This document shows positions 1 through 7,721 of a stretch of 34,528 nt of DNA, piece by piece. The notes under the pieces are model-generated. The model was given only the letters and a program-made list of their open reading frames with translations, was not told the DNA's origin and did not search any database. Source of the DNA: Nocardia arizonensis (GTDB lineage: Bacteria; Actinomycetota; Actinomycetes; Mycobacteriales; Mycobacteriaceae); assembly GCF_001310275.1 (NCBI RefSeq), contig NZ_LGYZ01000098.1, positions 1-34,528 of the forward strand. Reading direction: 5' to 3'. The translations under genes were made by a program, and so were the position numbers. The first letter of the stretch is position 1, and each line of letters begins with the position of its first letter.

Positions 1-1
1 A

Positions 2-457
2 CAGCAGATCGATCTCTGGTACTCCGGGAAAGCGCACACGCACGGCGGCAACGTCCAAGCACTGTCCGCGCCAACGGGATTGCCACTGTGGATCGCCGAT
101 GCCGAACCCGGCTCGGTGCACGACCTGATCGCCGCCCGCGAACACGTACTGGCCGCCCTCTATCGGGCCGCGTCGCAACTGGATCTGCCGCCGCCGGCCG
201 ACAGCGGCTACGAAGGCGCCGGCATCGGCGTACACACGCCGATCAAGCAACCCGCAGGCGGCCGGTCCCTCGATCCGGATAACCGCACCTACAACGCCCT
301 GCTGCGCGGGCTGCGCTGCCTCGGCGAACGCGGCTTCGCCGTCCTCATCGGCCGCTGGCGCGCCCTGCGGCACTTCACCTGCGGCCCCGAGAAGATCGGC
401 ACCATCGTCAAAGCCGCACTCGTCCTCACCCATTACGAACACGGCCGAATCAATTGA
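2..457 (+). CDS. IS5-like transposase, 3' part (cut by window edge)
   Basis: The frame is open to the first bases of the window, so the N-terminus lies outside. The visible 151 residues resemble the C-terminal half of DDE_Tnp_4-type transposases. Landmarks are SGKAHTHGGNVQ, then PLWIADAEPGSVHD, then DSGYEGAG, TPIKQPAGG and a late catalytic-region segment GERGFAVLIGRWRAL, ending with a hydrophobic AALVLTHYEH tail. The gene would encode a cut-and-paste transposase acting on its own element. I could not identify the terminal inverted repeat after the stop, so the right end of the element is undefined. It abuts the ABC/purine island and may mark an insertion boundary. Family assignment is good; whether the gene is intact cannot be judged. 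Confidence 0.8.
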   Translation, partial: QQIDLWYSGKAHTHGGNVQALSAPTGLPLWIADAEPGSVHDLIAAREHVLAALYRAASQLDLPPPADSGYEGAGIGVHTPIKQPAGGRSLDPDNRTYNALLRGLRCLGERGFAVLIGRWRALRHFTCGPEKIGTIVKAALVLTHYEHGRIN

Positions 458-487
458 AACTTGATGAGATCACCTCACTGAACTCGA

Positions 488-504
488 ACCGCGCGGGCCG
501 CGGT
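488..504. terminator. GC-rich hairpin between transposase and ABC operon
   Basis: ACCGCG and CGCGGT form a 6-bp stem around a 5-base loop, about 30 bases after the transposase stop. No T-tract follows. Termination is a guess from position and GC-rich symmetry. The rest of 458-575 shows nothing else I can name. Confidence 0.25.
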
Positions 505-575
505 CGTTACGGCGGCGCAATATGCGGCACACATTCGCAATACCGGTGCAATGGGGCGCTTCTATCGTGACCGTC

Positions 576-1433
576 ATGAGTACCGAGACCGAGATCGGCG
601 CGGACGAGCGCGGCGCCGGACCGGATCCGGCCGCGGGCGGCACCGGAATACACATCAGCGGGCTGCGGAAATCCTTCCGCGCGGGCCGTCGCACGGTGCA
701 CGCCCTGGATTCGGTCGATCTGCACACCGCCAAGGGTTCGTTCCTGGCGCTGCTCGGCCCATCGGGTTGCGGAAAGTCCACGGTGCTGCGGATATTGGCG
801 GGGCTGGAGGAGCCGAGCGCGGGCAAGATCCTCGTCAACGGCGAGTCACCCGCCGAATTGCGCCGCCACCACGAACTCGGCATCGCCTTCCAGGATTCGG
901 CGCTGTTGCCGTGGCGGTCGGTGGAATCGAATATAAAACTGCCGTTGCAGGTCGCCGGAATCGCGCCGCGGCCGGGTCAGATCGCGGATCTGGTGCGCCT
1001 GGTCGGACTCGAGGGGTTCGAGAAGGCCAAGCCGGCGCAGTTGTCCGGCGGTATGCGCCAGCGGGTATCCATCGCACGGGCGCTTGTGGTGGCGCCGACG
1101 GTCCTGCTGCTCGACGAACCCTTCGGCGCGCTCGACGATATGACCAGGCAGCGACTGAATCTCGAGCTACTGCGGATCTGGACCGAGAAACCCGCGACCA
1201 CCCTCATGGTCACCCACGGCATCGCGGAGGCGGTATTCCTCTCCGATGTGGTCGCGGTCATGAGTCCGCGACCCGGGCGGGTACTGGAACTGGTCGATAT
1301 CGACCTGCCGCGCCCGCGCACGCCGGAAATGATGCGCACACCGGAGTTCCACACGTTGCACGACTATCTGTCGGAGCTGCTGTTCGGGAAGACAGGTACC
1401 GGTGGGGTCGCCGACGACGCGGGCGGCGCGTGA
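576..1433 (+). CDS. ABC transporter ATP-binding protein, NitT/TauT (SsuB/TauB) family
   Basis: The 285-residue ATPase energises an inner-membrane importer. It has Walker A GPSGCGKST (residues 61-69), the Q-loop in AFQDSALLPW, the signature LSGGMRQR (about 156-163), Walker B LLLDEP with Glu181, and the switch His214 in VTHG. These match the nitrate/sulfonate/taurine and NMT1/THI5-type ATPases. In-frame starts also exist at 522 and at 567 (GTG). I prefer the ATG at 576 because conserved sequence begins only about 25 residues later. The TGA overlaps the ATG of the next permease (TGATG), so translation is probably coupled. The substrate cannot be read from the sequence; the adjacent purine genes suggest a purine or purine-derived compound. 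Confidence 0.93.
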   Translation: MSTETEIGADERGAGPDPAAGGTGIHISGLRKSFRAGRRTVHALDSVDLHTAKGSFLALLGPSGCGKSTVLRILAGLEEPSAGKILVNGESPAELRRHHELGIAFQDSALLPWRSVESNIKLPLQVAGIAPRPGQIADLVRLVGLEGFEKAKPAQLSGGMRQRVSIARALVVAPTVLLLDEPFGALDDMTRQRLNLELLRIWTEKPATTLMVTHGIAEAVFLSDVVAVMSPRPGRVLELVDIDLPRPRTPEMMRTPEFHTLHDYLSELLFGKTGTGGVADDAGGA

Positions 1434-2185
1434 TGAAGGTGCGCCATATCGGCGGGCTCCTCGGTCTGCTCGGACTGATCGCGGTGTGGTGGACGCTGGC
1501 GGCGCTCGAGGTCGCGGGCGCGACCGTGCCGTCGCCGTGGACGGTGCTGCACACCATGTACACCGACGGCTGGGATCTCTACGGCCCCAATTTCTCCGTC
1601 ACCGCGCGGGGCGCGCTGCGGGGATTCGTCTGGGGCAATGCCCTTGCCATCGCACTGGCGATACTGGTGATGCTCGCGCCGCCGATCGAACCGTTGGCGA
1701 CCCAGTTGGCCATCCTCAGCTACTGCACCCCGCTGCTGGCACTCGGCCCGATCATTCTCGTGGTCTTCGGCGGGCGCACCCCGACGGTGTTCCTGGCCGC
1801 CATGTACTGCTTCTTCACCACCATGGTCGGCACCGTGACGGGTCTGCGCTCGGCCGACCGCACGAGTCTCGACCTGGTGGCCGCCTACGGCGGCGGCCGC
1901 TGGCAACAGCTCTACCGCGTCCGACTGATCGCCGCGCTGCCGAATACCTTCGCGGCACTGAAGATCGCCGCGCCCTCGGCGGTGCTCGGCGCGATCATCG
2001 GCGAATACCTCGGCGGCGTCGACAGCGGTATCGGGGTCGCGCTGACCGCGGCGCAGACCGCTTACAACGTGCCGCGCACCTGGGGAATGGCACTGGCCGC
2101 GGCGGCACTGGCCGGACTCGGCTACGCACTCGTGGCGCTGACGGCCCGGCTGTTCGCGCCGTGGACCGCGCGGGAGGCCCGATGA
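1433..2185 (+). CDS. ABC transporter permease (BPD_transp_1 type), first subunit
   Basis: This 250-residue integral membrane protein has a start helix (GLLGLLGLIAVWWTLAAL) and several further hydrophobic segments. The segment around AAYGGGRWQQLYRVRLIAALP is the EAA loop that docks on the ATPase, and IGEYLGG follows it as in SsuC/TauC permeases. A much longer open frame extends upstream, but it only shadows the ATPase gene. The ATG at 1433 overlaps the ATPase stop and gives a normal permease length. It pairs with the next gene as a heterodimeric membrane channel. Confidence 0.92.
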   Translation: MKVRHIGGLLGLLGLIAVWWTLAALEVAGATVPSPWTVLHTMYTDGWDLYGPNFSVTARGALRGFVWGNALAIALAILVMLAPPIEPLATQLAILSYCTPLLALGPIILVVFGGRTPTVFLAAMYCFFTTMVGTVTGLRSADRTSLDLVAAYGGGRWQQLYRVRLIAALPNTFAALKIAAPSAVLGAIIGEYLGGVDSGIGVALTAAQTAYNVPRTWGMALAAAALAGLGYALVALTARLFAPWTAREAR

Positions 2186-2979
2186 ACGCGCTGCGCCGGG
2201 TCGGACTGTTCCTGCTGCCCCTGCTGACCTCGCTGGCGCTGCTCGTGGTGATCTGGGAATTGTTCCTGCGGGCCTTCCCCGAGGTCGGGCCGCGGGTCGG
2301 CAAGTCGCCCGCCGATATCTGGCGCTATCTGGTCACCGCGCCCGGTGCGGGCAATGCGCGGCGGGTCATCCTCGATGATCTGCTCATCACCCTGCGCGAC
2401 GCGGCGATCGGATTCGGCGCGGGCATGGCCGCCGCATTGCTCATCGCGACACTGTTCGTCTCCTTCGCGGCGGTCGAGCAGACCTTCATGCCGGTCGCCA
2501 TGCTCCTGAGGTCGGTGCCGCTGGTGGCCTTGGCGCCGATCATCGTGCTCGTCTTCGGGCGCGGACTCGGCGGAGTCACGGTCATGGCCGCCATCGTCGT
2601 GCTGTTCCCGGCGCTGGTCATGATCATGACCGGTCTGCGCGCGGCGCCGCGGCAGGCGATGGACGTGGTGGCCGCCTACGGCGGTTCGCGCTGGACCGGA
2701 CTGCGTATGGTCGCGGTGCCCGCCGCACTGCCCTCGGTATTCGCCGCGGCGCGAATCTCGGTGCCGGGCGCGCTGATCGGGGCGCTCATCGGCGAATGGC
2801 TCGGCAGCGGAACGGGACTCGGCGCGAGCCTGATCCGCGCCATCCCCACCTTCCAGTACAACAAGCTGTGGGCCTGCATCGTCATCGTGACGATCGTGTC
2901 GGTGGCGCTGTACGCGATCGTCGGGGTGGTCGAGAATCTGGTGCTCGCCCGATTCGGGCCGGACGCGGGACGGAGTTGA
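2182..2979 (+). CDS. ABC transporter permease (BPD_transp_1 type), second subunit
   Basis: A 265-residue permease paralogous to the preceding one. The EAA loop AAYGGSRWTGLRMVAVPAALP and the following IGEWLGSGTGLG closely parallel the same region there. Hydrophobic segments occur throughout, beginning with LFLLPLLTSLALLVVIWELFL. The ATG at 2182 overlaps the previous gene's TGA by four bases (ATGA). Open frame continues upstream but only as a shadow of the first permease. Two different permeases plus one ATPase and one binding protein complete the importer. Confidence 0.92.
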   Translation: MNALRRVGLFLLPLLTSLALLVVIWELFLRAFPEVGPRVGKSPADIWRYLVTAPGAGNARRVILDDLLITLRDAAIGFGAGMAAALLIATLFVSFAAVEQTFMPVAMLLRSVPLVALAPIIVLVFGRGLGGVTVMAAIVVLFPALVMIMTGLRAAPRQAMDVVAAYGGSRWTGLRMVAVPAALPSVFAAARISVPGALIGALIGEWLGSGTGLGASLIRAIPTFQYNKLWACIVIVTIVSVALYAIVGVVENLVLARFGPDAGRS

Positions 2980-3022
2980 GCGCTCGGAACGTGTCAGTAA
3001 AGAAACGGAAACCGGCCCACCC

Positions 3023-3028
3023 TAGATT
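3023..3028 (+). promoter_or_regulatory. Possible -10 box (TAGATT) for a leaderless binding-protein transcript
   Basis: TAGATT fits the actinobacterial TANNNT -10 pattern. It ends six bases before the ATG at 3035, so transcription would start about at the A of the start codon. There is no convincing Shine-Dalgarno sequence before this ATG, which agrees with a leaderless message. No clear -35 is visible. Pattern-based only. Confidence 0.35.
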
Positions 3029-3034
3029 CGGCAC

Positions 3035-4102
3035 ATGACAACACTGTTCGACCGTCGTCGCTTTCTCCGTTACTCCGCGCTGACCGGCGCCGCATTCGCG
3101 GGTGCGGGCGCGCTCGCGGGCTGCGGCGATGATTCGGGCGGCTCCTCGGGTGGTTCCACCCCGGACGGTTCGAAATACGGTTCGGTCGCCATACAGCTGT
3201 CCTGGCTGAAGAACATCGAATTCGCGGGCGAGTACTTCGCCGATTCGAAGGGCTATTTTCGCGAAGCCGGGTTCGGGTCGGTGAATCTCATCGCGGGCGG
3301 CGCGGCCGGCACCTCCGTGGAGGCCGGGCTCGACACCGGGAAGGTGTGGCTCGGATTGTCCGCGCCGCAGACCACCGCGCCCGCGATCCTGGAGGGGCTG
3401 CCCGCCAAGATCGTCGCCGCCACCTATCAGAAGAATCCGTTCTGTATAGTCAGCTCCGCGGCCCGGCCCATCAAGAGTCCGCAGGATATGAAGGGCCGAC
3501 GAATCGGCGTCCAGGACACCAACCAGCTGATCTTCAACGCGCTGCTGGCAGCCAACAATATGAAACCCGCCGACGTGACCATAGTGCCCGCGCAATTCGA
3601 TCCGACCCCGCTGGCCAACGGCGAGGTCGACGGCTGGGTCAGCTATGTCACAAATGAGCCGATAACCTTGGCCGCCAAGGGTTTCGCGAATGCCAACTTC
3701 CTGTTCGCCGACTTCGGCCTGCCGCTGGTCGCCGAGACGCTGACCGTCACCCAGGCCACCATCGACAAAGAACGCGAGAAATTGAAGGCATTCCTGCTCG
3801 CCGAGATCAAGGGCTGGAAGGACGCGGTCGCGAATCCGGCCGAATCGGCGCGACTGGCGGTGGAGGTGTACGGCAAGGATCAGAAGCTGGATATGGTCGA
3901 GCAGACCAAGGAGGCCATGGCGCAGAACGACCTGGTGCTGTCCGCCGACACCACGGCCAACGGCCTGCTGAGCATGACCGATCGCCTCGTCGAACAGAAC
4001 ATCGCCGCGCTCCGCACCGCGAAGATCGATATCAAGGCCGAACAGCTGTTCGACCTGTCGATTCTGCGCGAGGTCTACGCGGAGAATCCCGGCTTGAAAT
4101 AG
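3035..4102 (+). CDS. ABC transporter substrate-binding lipoprotein, NMT1/THI5-like
   Basis: A 355-residue solute-binding protein. The N-terminus carries a twin-arginine-like motif (DRRRFLRYS, residues 6-14), a hydrophobic segment and the lipobox LAGC with Cys30, followed by a Gly/Ser/Asp-rich linker. It should be a lipid-anchored, possibly Tat-exported binding protein. The body (IQLSWLKNIEFAGEYFADSKGYFREAGF, read here as separate landmarks IQLSWLKNIEFAG and DSKGYFREAG) is typical of NMT1/THI5-like proteins that bind pyrimidine precursors, riboflavin, taurine or similar small molecules. It sits 55 bases after the second permease in the same direction. The substrate is unknown; a purine, allantoin or a breakdown product is inferred from the neighbours. 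Confidence 0.9.
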   Translation: MTTLFDRRRFLRYSALTGAAFAGAGALAGCGDDSGGSSGGSTPDGSKYGSVAIQLSWLKNIEFAGEYFADSKGYFREAGFGSVNLIAGGAAGTSVEAGLDTGKVWLGLSAPQTTAPAILEGLPAKIVAATYQKNPFCIVSSAARPIKSPQDMKGRRIGVQDTNQLIFNALLAANNMKPADVTIVPAQFDPTPLANGEVDGWVSYVTNEPITLAAKGFANANFLFADFGLPLVAETLTVTQATIDKEREKLKAFLLAEIKGWKDAVANPAESARLAVEVYGKDQKLDMVEQTKEAMAQNDLVLSADTTANGLLSMTDRLVEQNIAALRTAKIDIKAEQLFDLSILREVYAENPGLK

Positions 4103-4103
4103 C

Positions 4104-4122
4104 GACGGGCGGTGTGCCCGTC
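4104..4122. terminator. Hairpin between convergent binding-protein and xdhC-like genes
   Basis: GACGGGC and GCCCGTC form a perfect 7-bp stem with a GGTGT loop. It lies one base after the stop of the binding protein and runs into the stop codon of the convergent xdhC-like gene, so it could end transcription from both sides. There is no T-tract on either strand. Confidence 0.5.
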
Positions 4123-5161
4123 AGAGAGCCACCGATGCTCTCGCGCCGAACACCTGCTCGGCGTGGATCACATCGGCCCGCTCAGGGTGGGCGGGCACAC
4201 TCCGTCCCGATCGCGCCGCCAGCAGCTCCGCCGCGATGGCCACCGCGTGTTCGGTGGCGGTGCGCGCGCCGACGTCGAGTCCGGCGGGCGAGTGCAGCCG
4301 TGCCAGGGTCGCGTCGCCGAAACCGCCCGCGCGCAGATCCTCCATGCGCCGGTAGTGCGCGGCGAGGGTGCCGCTCGCACCGAGATAGGCCACATCGGGC
4401 AGTCGCAGCGCGACGGTGAGCAGCGGGATCTCGAACTTCGGGTCATTGGACAGCACGACGATCGCCGTGCTCGAGTCGATTTCACCCGCGGCCGAGAGCG
4501 TGTTCAGATACCGATGCGGCCAGTCGACCACGACCTCCGCGCCCGGGAAGGCGTCGGCGGCGGCCAGGTCGTCGCGGGAATCGCAGATGGTCACCCGGTA
4601 GCCGAGTAGTCGCGCCTGCACGGTGAGGGCCGCGGCGATCGCGTTGGCCCCGAAGATGATCAGGCGCGGCGGCGGGGCGAAGGAGCAGACGAAGACATCG
4701 GATTCGGGCAGCGCCACCAGTTCGGTGGCGTGCCGCTTGTCGGTGACCAGATGCTGGCCGATCAGGTCGCCGTCGGGATTCCACACCACCGTGAAGACGG
4801 TGACCCGGCGGTGGTTGGCGATTTCCGAAGCGACCGTGGGGAATTCGGGAAAATCGCGGCGGGAGAACGGTTCGGCGAAGACGTCGATCATCCCGCCCGC
4901 GTCGTTGCCCGCCTCGGTGGCGGGCACCCCGAAGCGGTGCATGGCGCGCCGTCCGGTCCTGGCCGCGGCGAGCGCGGCCTCGCGCACCGCGTTCTCCACC
5001 GCACCGCCGAGTACGGCGCCATAGGCCGCGCCGCCGGCGTCGACGAGTATCGCCGAGCCGACCTCGAGCGGCCCGGAACCCACGGTTCTGACGACGGTGG
5101 CGAGCCCTCCGGTTCGGCCGGAGTGCCACACCCGCAATAGGTCATCGACGATGTCGCGCAT
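4121..5161 (-). CDS. XdhC/CoxI family molybdenum-hydroxylase maturation protein
   Basis: A 346-residue member of the XdhC/CoxI family. Such proteins bind molybdenum cofactor, help sulfurate it and hand it to xanthine dehydrogenase-type enzymes in the cytoplasm. The N-terminal part has GLATVVRTVGSGPLEVGSA and LGGAVENAV. The C-terminal part begins a Rossmann-like domain with RLIIFGANAIAAAL (about 166-179) followed by YRVTICDSRD. The usual family motif near residue 52 is GGCVE; here it reads GGAVE, so a cysteine commonly found there is absent. It is transcribed with the MocA-like gene five bases upstream on the same strand, and away from the xanthine dehydrogenase genes it presumably serves. Confidence 0.88.
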   Translation of the reverse strand: MRDIVDDLLRVWHSGRTGGLATVVRTVGSGPLEVGSAILVDAGGAAYGAVLGGAVENAVREAALAAARTGRRAMHRFGVPATEAGNDAGGMIDVFAEPFSRRDFPEFPTVASEIANHRRVTVFTVVWNPDGDLIGQHLVTDKRHATELVALPESDVFVCSFAPPPRLIIFGANAIAAALTVQARLLGYRVTICDSRDDLAAADAFPGAEVVVDWPHRYLNTLSAAGEIDSSTAIVVLSNDPKFEIPLLTVALRLPDVAYLGASGTLAAHYRRMEDLRAGGFGDATLARLHSPAGLDVGARTATEHAVAIAAELLAARSGRSVPAHPERADVIHAEQVFGARASVAL

Positions 5162-5166
5162 CAGTT

Positions 5167-5787
5167 CTAGCTCCGATCACCGGGCGTCGTGGCCGGGAAA
5201 TCACGATCGAGTCCCGTCGCCAAATCGTCGCACGTGACGCACACCATATCCTCCCGACCGGACAAATATGTGCGTGCTCCGCAATCTGCTGCCGCGGCGG
5301 ACCACACCGAGGTCCAGTGTCTGTGGCCGATCACAACCGGGTGTCCGGGTGTGCCGCGGAACACAGCGCGGGCCAGTCCGCCGGGCGATCCGATGGCCGC
5401 CGCGGTCACCCGGGCGACCGCGTCCGGGCCGACATCGGGCGTGTCGACCGGCATGATCGCGACGAACTCCGCTTCGGTCGCGGCGACCGCCTTCAGCCCC
5501 GTGCGCAGCGCGGCGGCCATCCCGGTCGCCCAGTCGGCCGCCCACACGTGCCCGGTTCCGGGCGGCAGGTCGACCGTGGCCGGGGACGGACCGGTCGCCC
5601 CGAGCACAACGATCACCGGATCGCAGCCGCCCTCGCGCAACGCGGCGACCGCCGCGCGCAACCAGGCGCCGTTCTCGGCGAGCGCTTTCGGACGGCCGTA
5701 ACGGACGCCCGCGCCCGCGGCGAGCACGATTCCCGCGCAGGTCACCGACGCCATCGGGAGCCCGTCGGGTGAGACCATGACCGACAC
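5167..5787 (-). CDS. MocA-like molybdenum cofactor cytidylyltransferase (NTP transferase)
   Basis: A 206-residue nucleotidyltransferase of the MobA/MocA type. The N-terminal nucleotide-binding motif is GIVLAAGAGVRYGRPKAL. VAIMPVDTPDVGPDAV is the metal-binding aspartate segment, and GTPGHPVVIG is the family's substrate-loop motif. MocA attaches CMP to molybdopterin for xanthine dehydrogenase-type enzymes; that substrate is inferred from the adjacent xdhC and the downstream XDH. Starts at 5787 (GTG) and 5778 (ATG) are both possible, and ATG 5754 is the last before the conserved fold. No clear ribosome site decides between them. It is probably cotranscribed with the xdhC-like gene and is divergent from uraD. 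Confidence 0.85.
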   Translation of the reverse strand: MSVMVSPDGLPMASVTCAGIVLAAGAGVRYGRPKALAENGAWLRAAVAALREGGCDPVIVVLGATGPSPATVDLPPGTGHVWAADWATGMAAALRTGLKAVAATEAEFVAIMPVDTPDVGPDAVARVTAAAIGSPGGLARAVFRGTPGHPVVIGHRHWTSVWSAAAADCGARTYLSGREDMVCVTCDDLATGLDRDFPATTPGDRS

Positions 5788-5966
5788 CGTAGCGACGACG
5801 CGTTGCCCGTGGGTTACTTACAGAATCACGCTGATGAAAATTTGACACCTCGATGTTGAGAATCCGACAGAGCGGAGAAATCGGTCGCCGCGACAAAACG
5901 GATACGTCGGAGCGATGGCAGGCGTTTCGGGTGGCGGCGCGGCGGGGTGTCACCGATGCTGGAGCG
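5788..5966. promoter_or_regulatory. Divergent promoter region, mocA-like / uraD
   Basis: The 179-base gap separates the cofactor-maturation genes from the uricolytic genes and should hold promoters in both directions. A TTGACA hexamer lies at 5842-5847 on the plus strand, but I see no -10 at the right distance. No clear operator palindrome is visible. An open frame in phase with uraD runs through it from 5853 but looks non-coding. Confidence 0.4.
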
Positions 5967-6488
5967 ATGACCGATGACGCGGCCGATCTCACGGGCTTCA
6001 ACACGATGCCCGAGGAATCCGCCGCGCGCGCATTGCTCGGCTGTTGCTCGTCGCCCGGACTCGTCCGTGCGATTCTCGCGGGCAGGCCGTACGCGGATAT
6101 GGGCGAGCTGCTGCGGACCGCCGACGTCGCCCTCGCGGCGCTGCCGGAGTCCGAGATCGACCTGGCGCTGTCGGGTCATCCGCGCATCGGCGAGCGGGCC
6201 GAATCGACCGCGTCGGCTCGGGAGCAGGCGGGCGTGGCCGCGGCCGACGGCGCGGTGCGCGCGGCACTGGCCGAGGGCAACGCCGCCTATGAACGCAGGT
6301 TCGGGCACATCTACCTGGTCTGCGCGAGCGATAGGTCGGGCGCCGAACTGCTCGAGCTGCTGACCACCCGGCTCGGCAACGACCCGGAGACGGAGAGGAG
6401 AATCGTGCGCACGGAACTGGGCAGGATCAACCGCATCCGGCTGAGGCGAATGTTCGGGGACGCCGAACCACGGTGGGCGGTGCCGTGA
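5967..6488 (+). CDS. uraD: 2-oxo-4-hydroxy-4-carboxy-5-ureidoimidazoline (OHCU) decarboxylase
   Basis: A 173-residue protein that decarboxylates OHCU to S-allantoin, the last of the three urate-to-allantoin steps. The signature SGHPRIGERA puts the expected catalytic histidine at residue 71. The C-terminal stretch FGHIYLVCASDRSG, followed by LLTTRLGNDPETE and a basic helix, is characteristic. ATG 5967 is preceded by GGAG at a suitable distance and matches family length; in-frame sequence upstream to 5853 is not conserved. The TGA overlaps the GTG start of the hydroxyisourate hydrolase (GTGA). The order uraD, hydroxyisourate hydrolase, urate oxidase fits a coupled uricolytic operon. Confidence 0.95.
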   Translation: MTDDAADLTGFNTMPEESAARALLGCCSSPGLVRAILAGRPYADMGELLRTADVALAALPESEIDLALSGHPRIGERAESTASAREQAGVAAADGAVRAALAEGNAAYERRFGHIYLVCASDRSGAELLELLTTRLGNDPETERRIVRTELGRINRIRLRRMFGDAEPRWAVP

Positions 6489-6802
6489 GTTCGCTGAGCA
6501 CCCACGTCCTCGACACGGTTCGGGGGGCTCCCGCCGTCGGCCTCGAGGTCGCGCTGTACGCGGGCGGCGCGGCCGTCGCCCGGGTGCGCACCGACCACGA
6601 TGGGCGCGTCGCCGCGCTCGGCGAGGGTCTTGCGGCCGGACACTACCGGTTGGTGTTCGACACCGGCGCGTACTTCGCCCGACTCCGGGTAGACGGCTTC
6701 TACCCGGAGGTGTCGATCACGTTCGCGGTCACCGAGGAGCGGCACTACCACGTCCCATTGCTGCTGTCGCCCTTCGCCTTCTCCACCTATCGAGGGAGTT
6801 GA
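6485..6802 (+). CDS. pucM: 5-hydroxyisourate hydrolase (transthyretin-related)
   Basis: A 105-residue transthyretin-like enzyme that hydrolyses 5-hydroxyisourate to OHCU. It starts LSTHVLDT (His7 expected catalytic), has an Arg in RTDHDGR (Arg41), HYHVPLLLSPF with His88, and ends in the diagnostic tetrapeptide YRGS. GTG 6485 overlaps the uraD stop and places LSTHVLD near the N-terminus as usual. An earlier GTG at 6473 would add four residues. Also called hiuH or uraH. Confidence 0.95.
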   Translation: MSSLSTHVLDTVRGAPAVGLEVALYAGGAAVARVRTDHDGRVAALGEGLAAGHYRLVFDTGAYFARLRVDGFYPEVSITFAVTEERHYHVPLLLSPFAFSTYRGS

Positions 6803-6805
6803 GCC

Positions 6806-7711
6806 ATGGAACTGAGCGGGCCGATCGTCCTGTCGGACAACCGGTACGGCAAGGCCGAGAATCGGGTCGTGCGCATCTATCGCGACGGCGCACGCCACGA
6901 GATCCGCGACATCAATGTCTCCACGGTGCTGCGCGGGGACTTCGCCGACGCCTACGTCGACGGCGATCAGCGCAAGGTGCTGCCCACCGACAGCCAGAAG
7001 CAGACCGTCTACGCCTTCGCCAAACGACCCGGTCCGCAACCGGTCGAGGACTACGCCCTGGCTCTGGCGGCGCATTTCGTCAACGAGACCGATCCGGTGC
7101 ACAGCGCCCGCGTCGATATCGAAGAGTATGGCTGGCAACGGGTTTCGGTCGGCAAACTGGAACACGACCACACCTGGGTGCGCCAGGGTCCCGAGGTGCG
7201 CACGGTGTCGGCGACCGTGGCGGGCAAGGGGGTCGACCAGCGGGCCTGGGTGCTCGGCGGGGTGAAGGACCTGGTGATCCTCAAATCGACCGGATCGGAG
7301 TTCGCGAATTTCCTCGTCGACGACTTCACCGTGCTCGAACCGACCCACGACCGCATGCTGGCGACCTCGCTGACCGCGCGGTGGCGTTTCGCCGCGACCG
7401 TCGGCGTCGAATGGGACCGGGTATACGCGGGCATTCGCGCGCGCATGCTCGAGGTGTTCGCGACCCACCATTCGAAAGCCTTGCAGCAGACCCTGTTCGA
7501 GATGGGCGAGGCGGCGCTCGAGGAGTATCCGATCCTCGCCGAGATGCGGCTCGCCGCGCCCAACAAACACCATTTCGAATACGACCTGCGCCGCTTCGGC
7601 ATCGAGAACCACAACGAGGTCTTCCACGCCGACGACCGGCCCTACGGACTCATTCACGCCACGGTCGCGCGCGCCGACGCGCCTGCCGCGGGACCGGCCT
7701 GGGACGAATGA
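6806..7711 (+). CDS. pucL: Urate oxidase (uricase)
   Basis: A 301-residue cofactor-free oxidase that converts urate and oxygen to 5-hydroxyisourate and peroxide. YGKAENRVVRIYR holds the catalytic Lys16, and LPTDSQKQTVYAFAK holds the catalytic Thr61. NHNEVFHADDRPYGLIHATV (positions about 270-289) carries the C-terminal conserved block with its histidine. Full length for the family. The ATG follows the hydrolase stop by three bases with GAGGGA upstream. The gene name is taken from the Bacillus uricase; the actinobacterial gene is often called uao or uox. Confidence 0.96.
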   Translation: MELSGPIVLSDNRYGKAENRVVRIYRDGARHEIRDINVSTVLRGDFADAYVDGDQRKVLPTDSQKQTVYAFAKRPGPQPVEDYALALAAHFVNETDPVHSARVDIEEYGWQRVSVGKLEHDHTWVRQGPEVRTVSATVAGKGVDQRAWVLGGVKDLVILKSTGSEFANFLVDDFTVLEPTHDRMLATSLTARWRFAATVGVEWDRVYAGIRARMLEVFATHHSKALQQTLFEMGEAALEEYPILAEMRLAAPNKHHFEYDLRRFGIENHNEVFHADDRPYGLIHATVARADAPAAGPAWDE

Positions 7712-7721
7712 GAAGTCCCGG

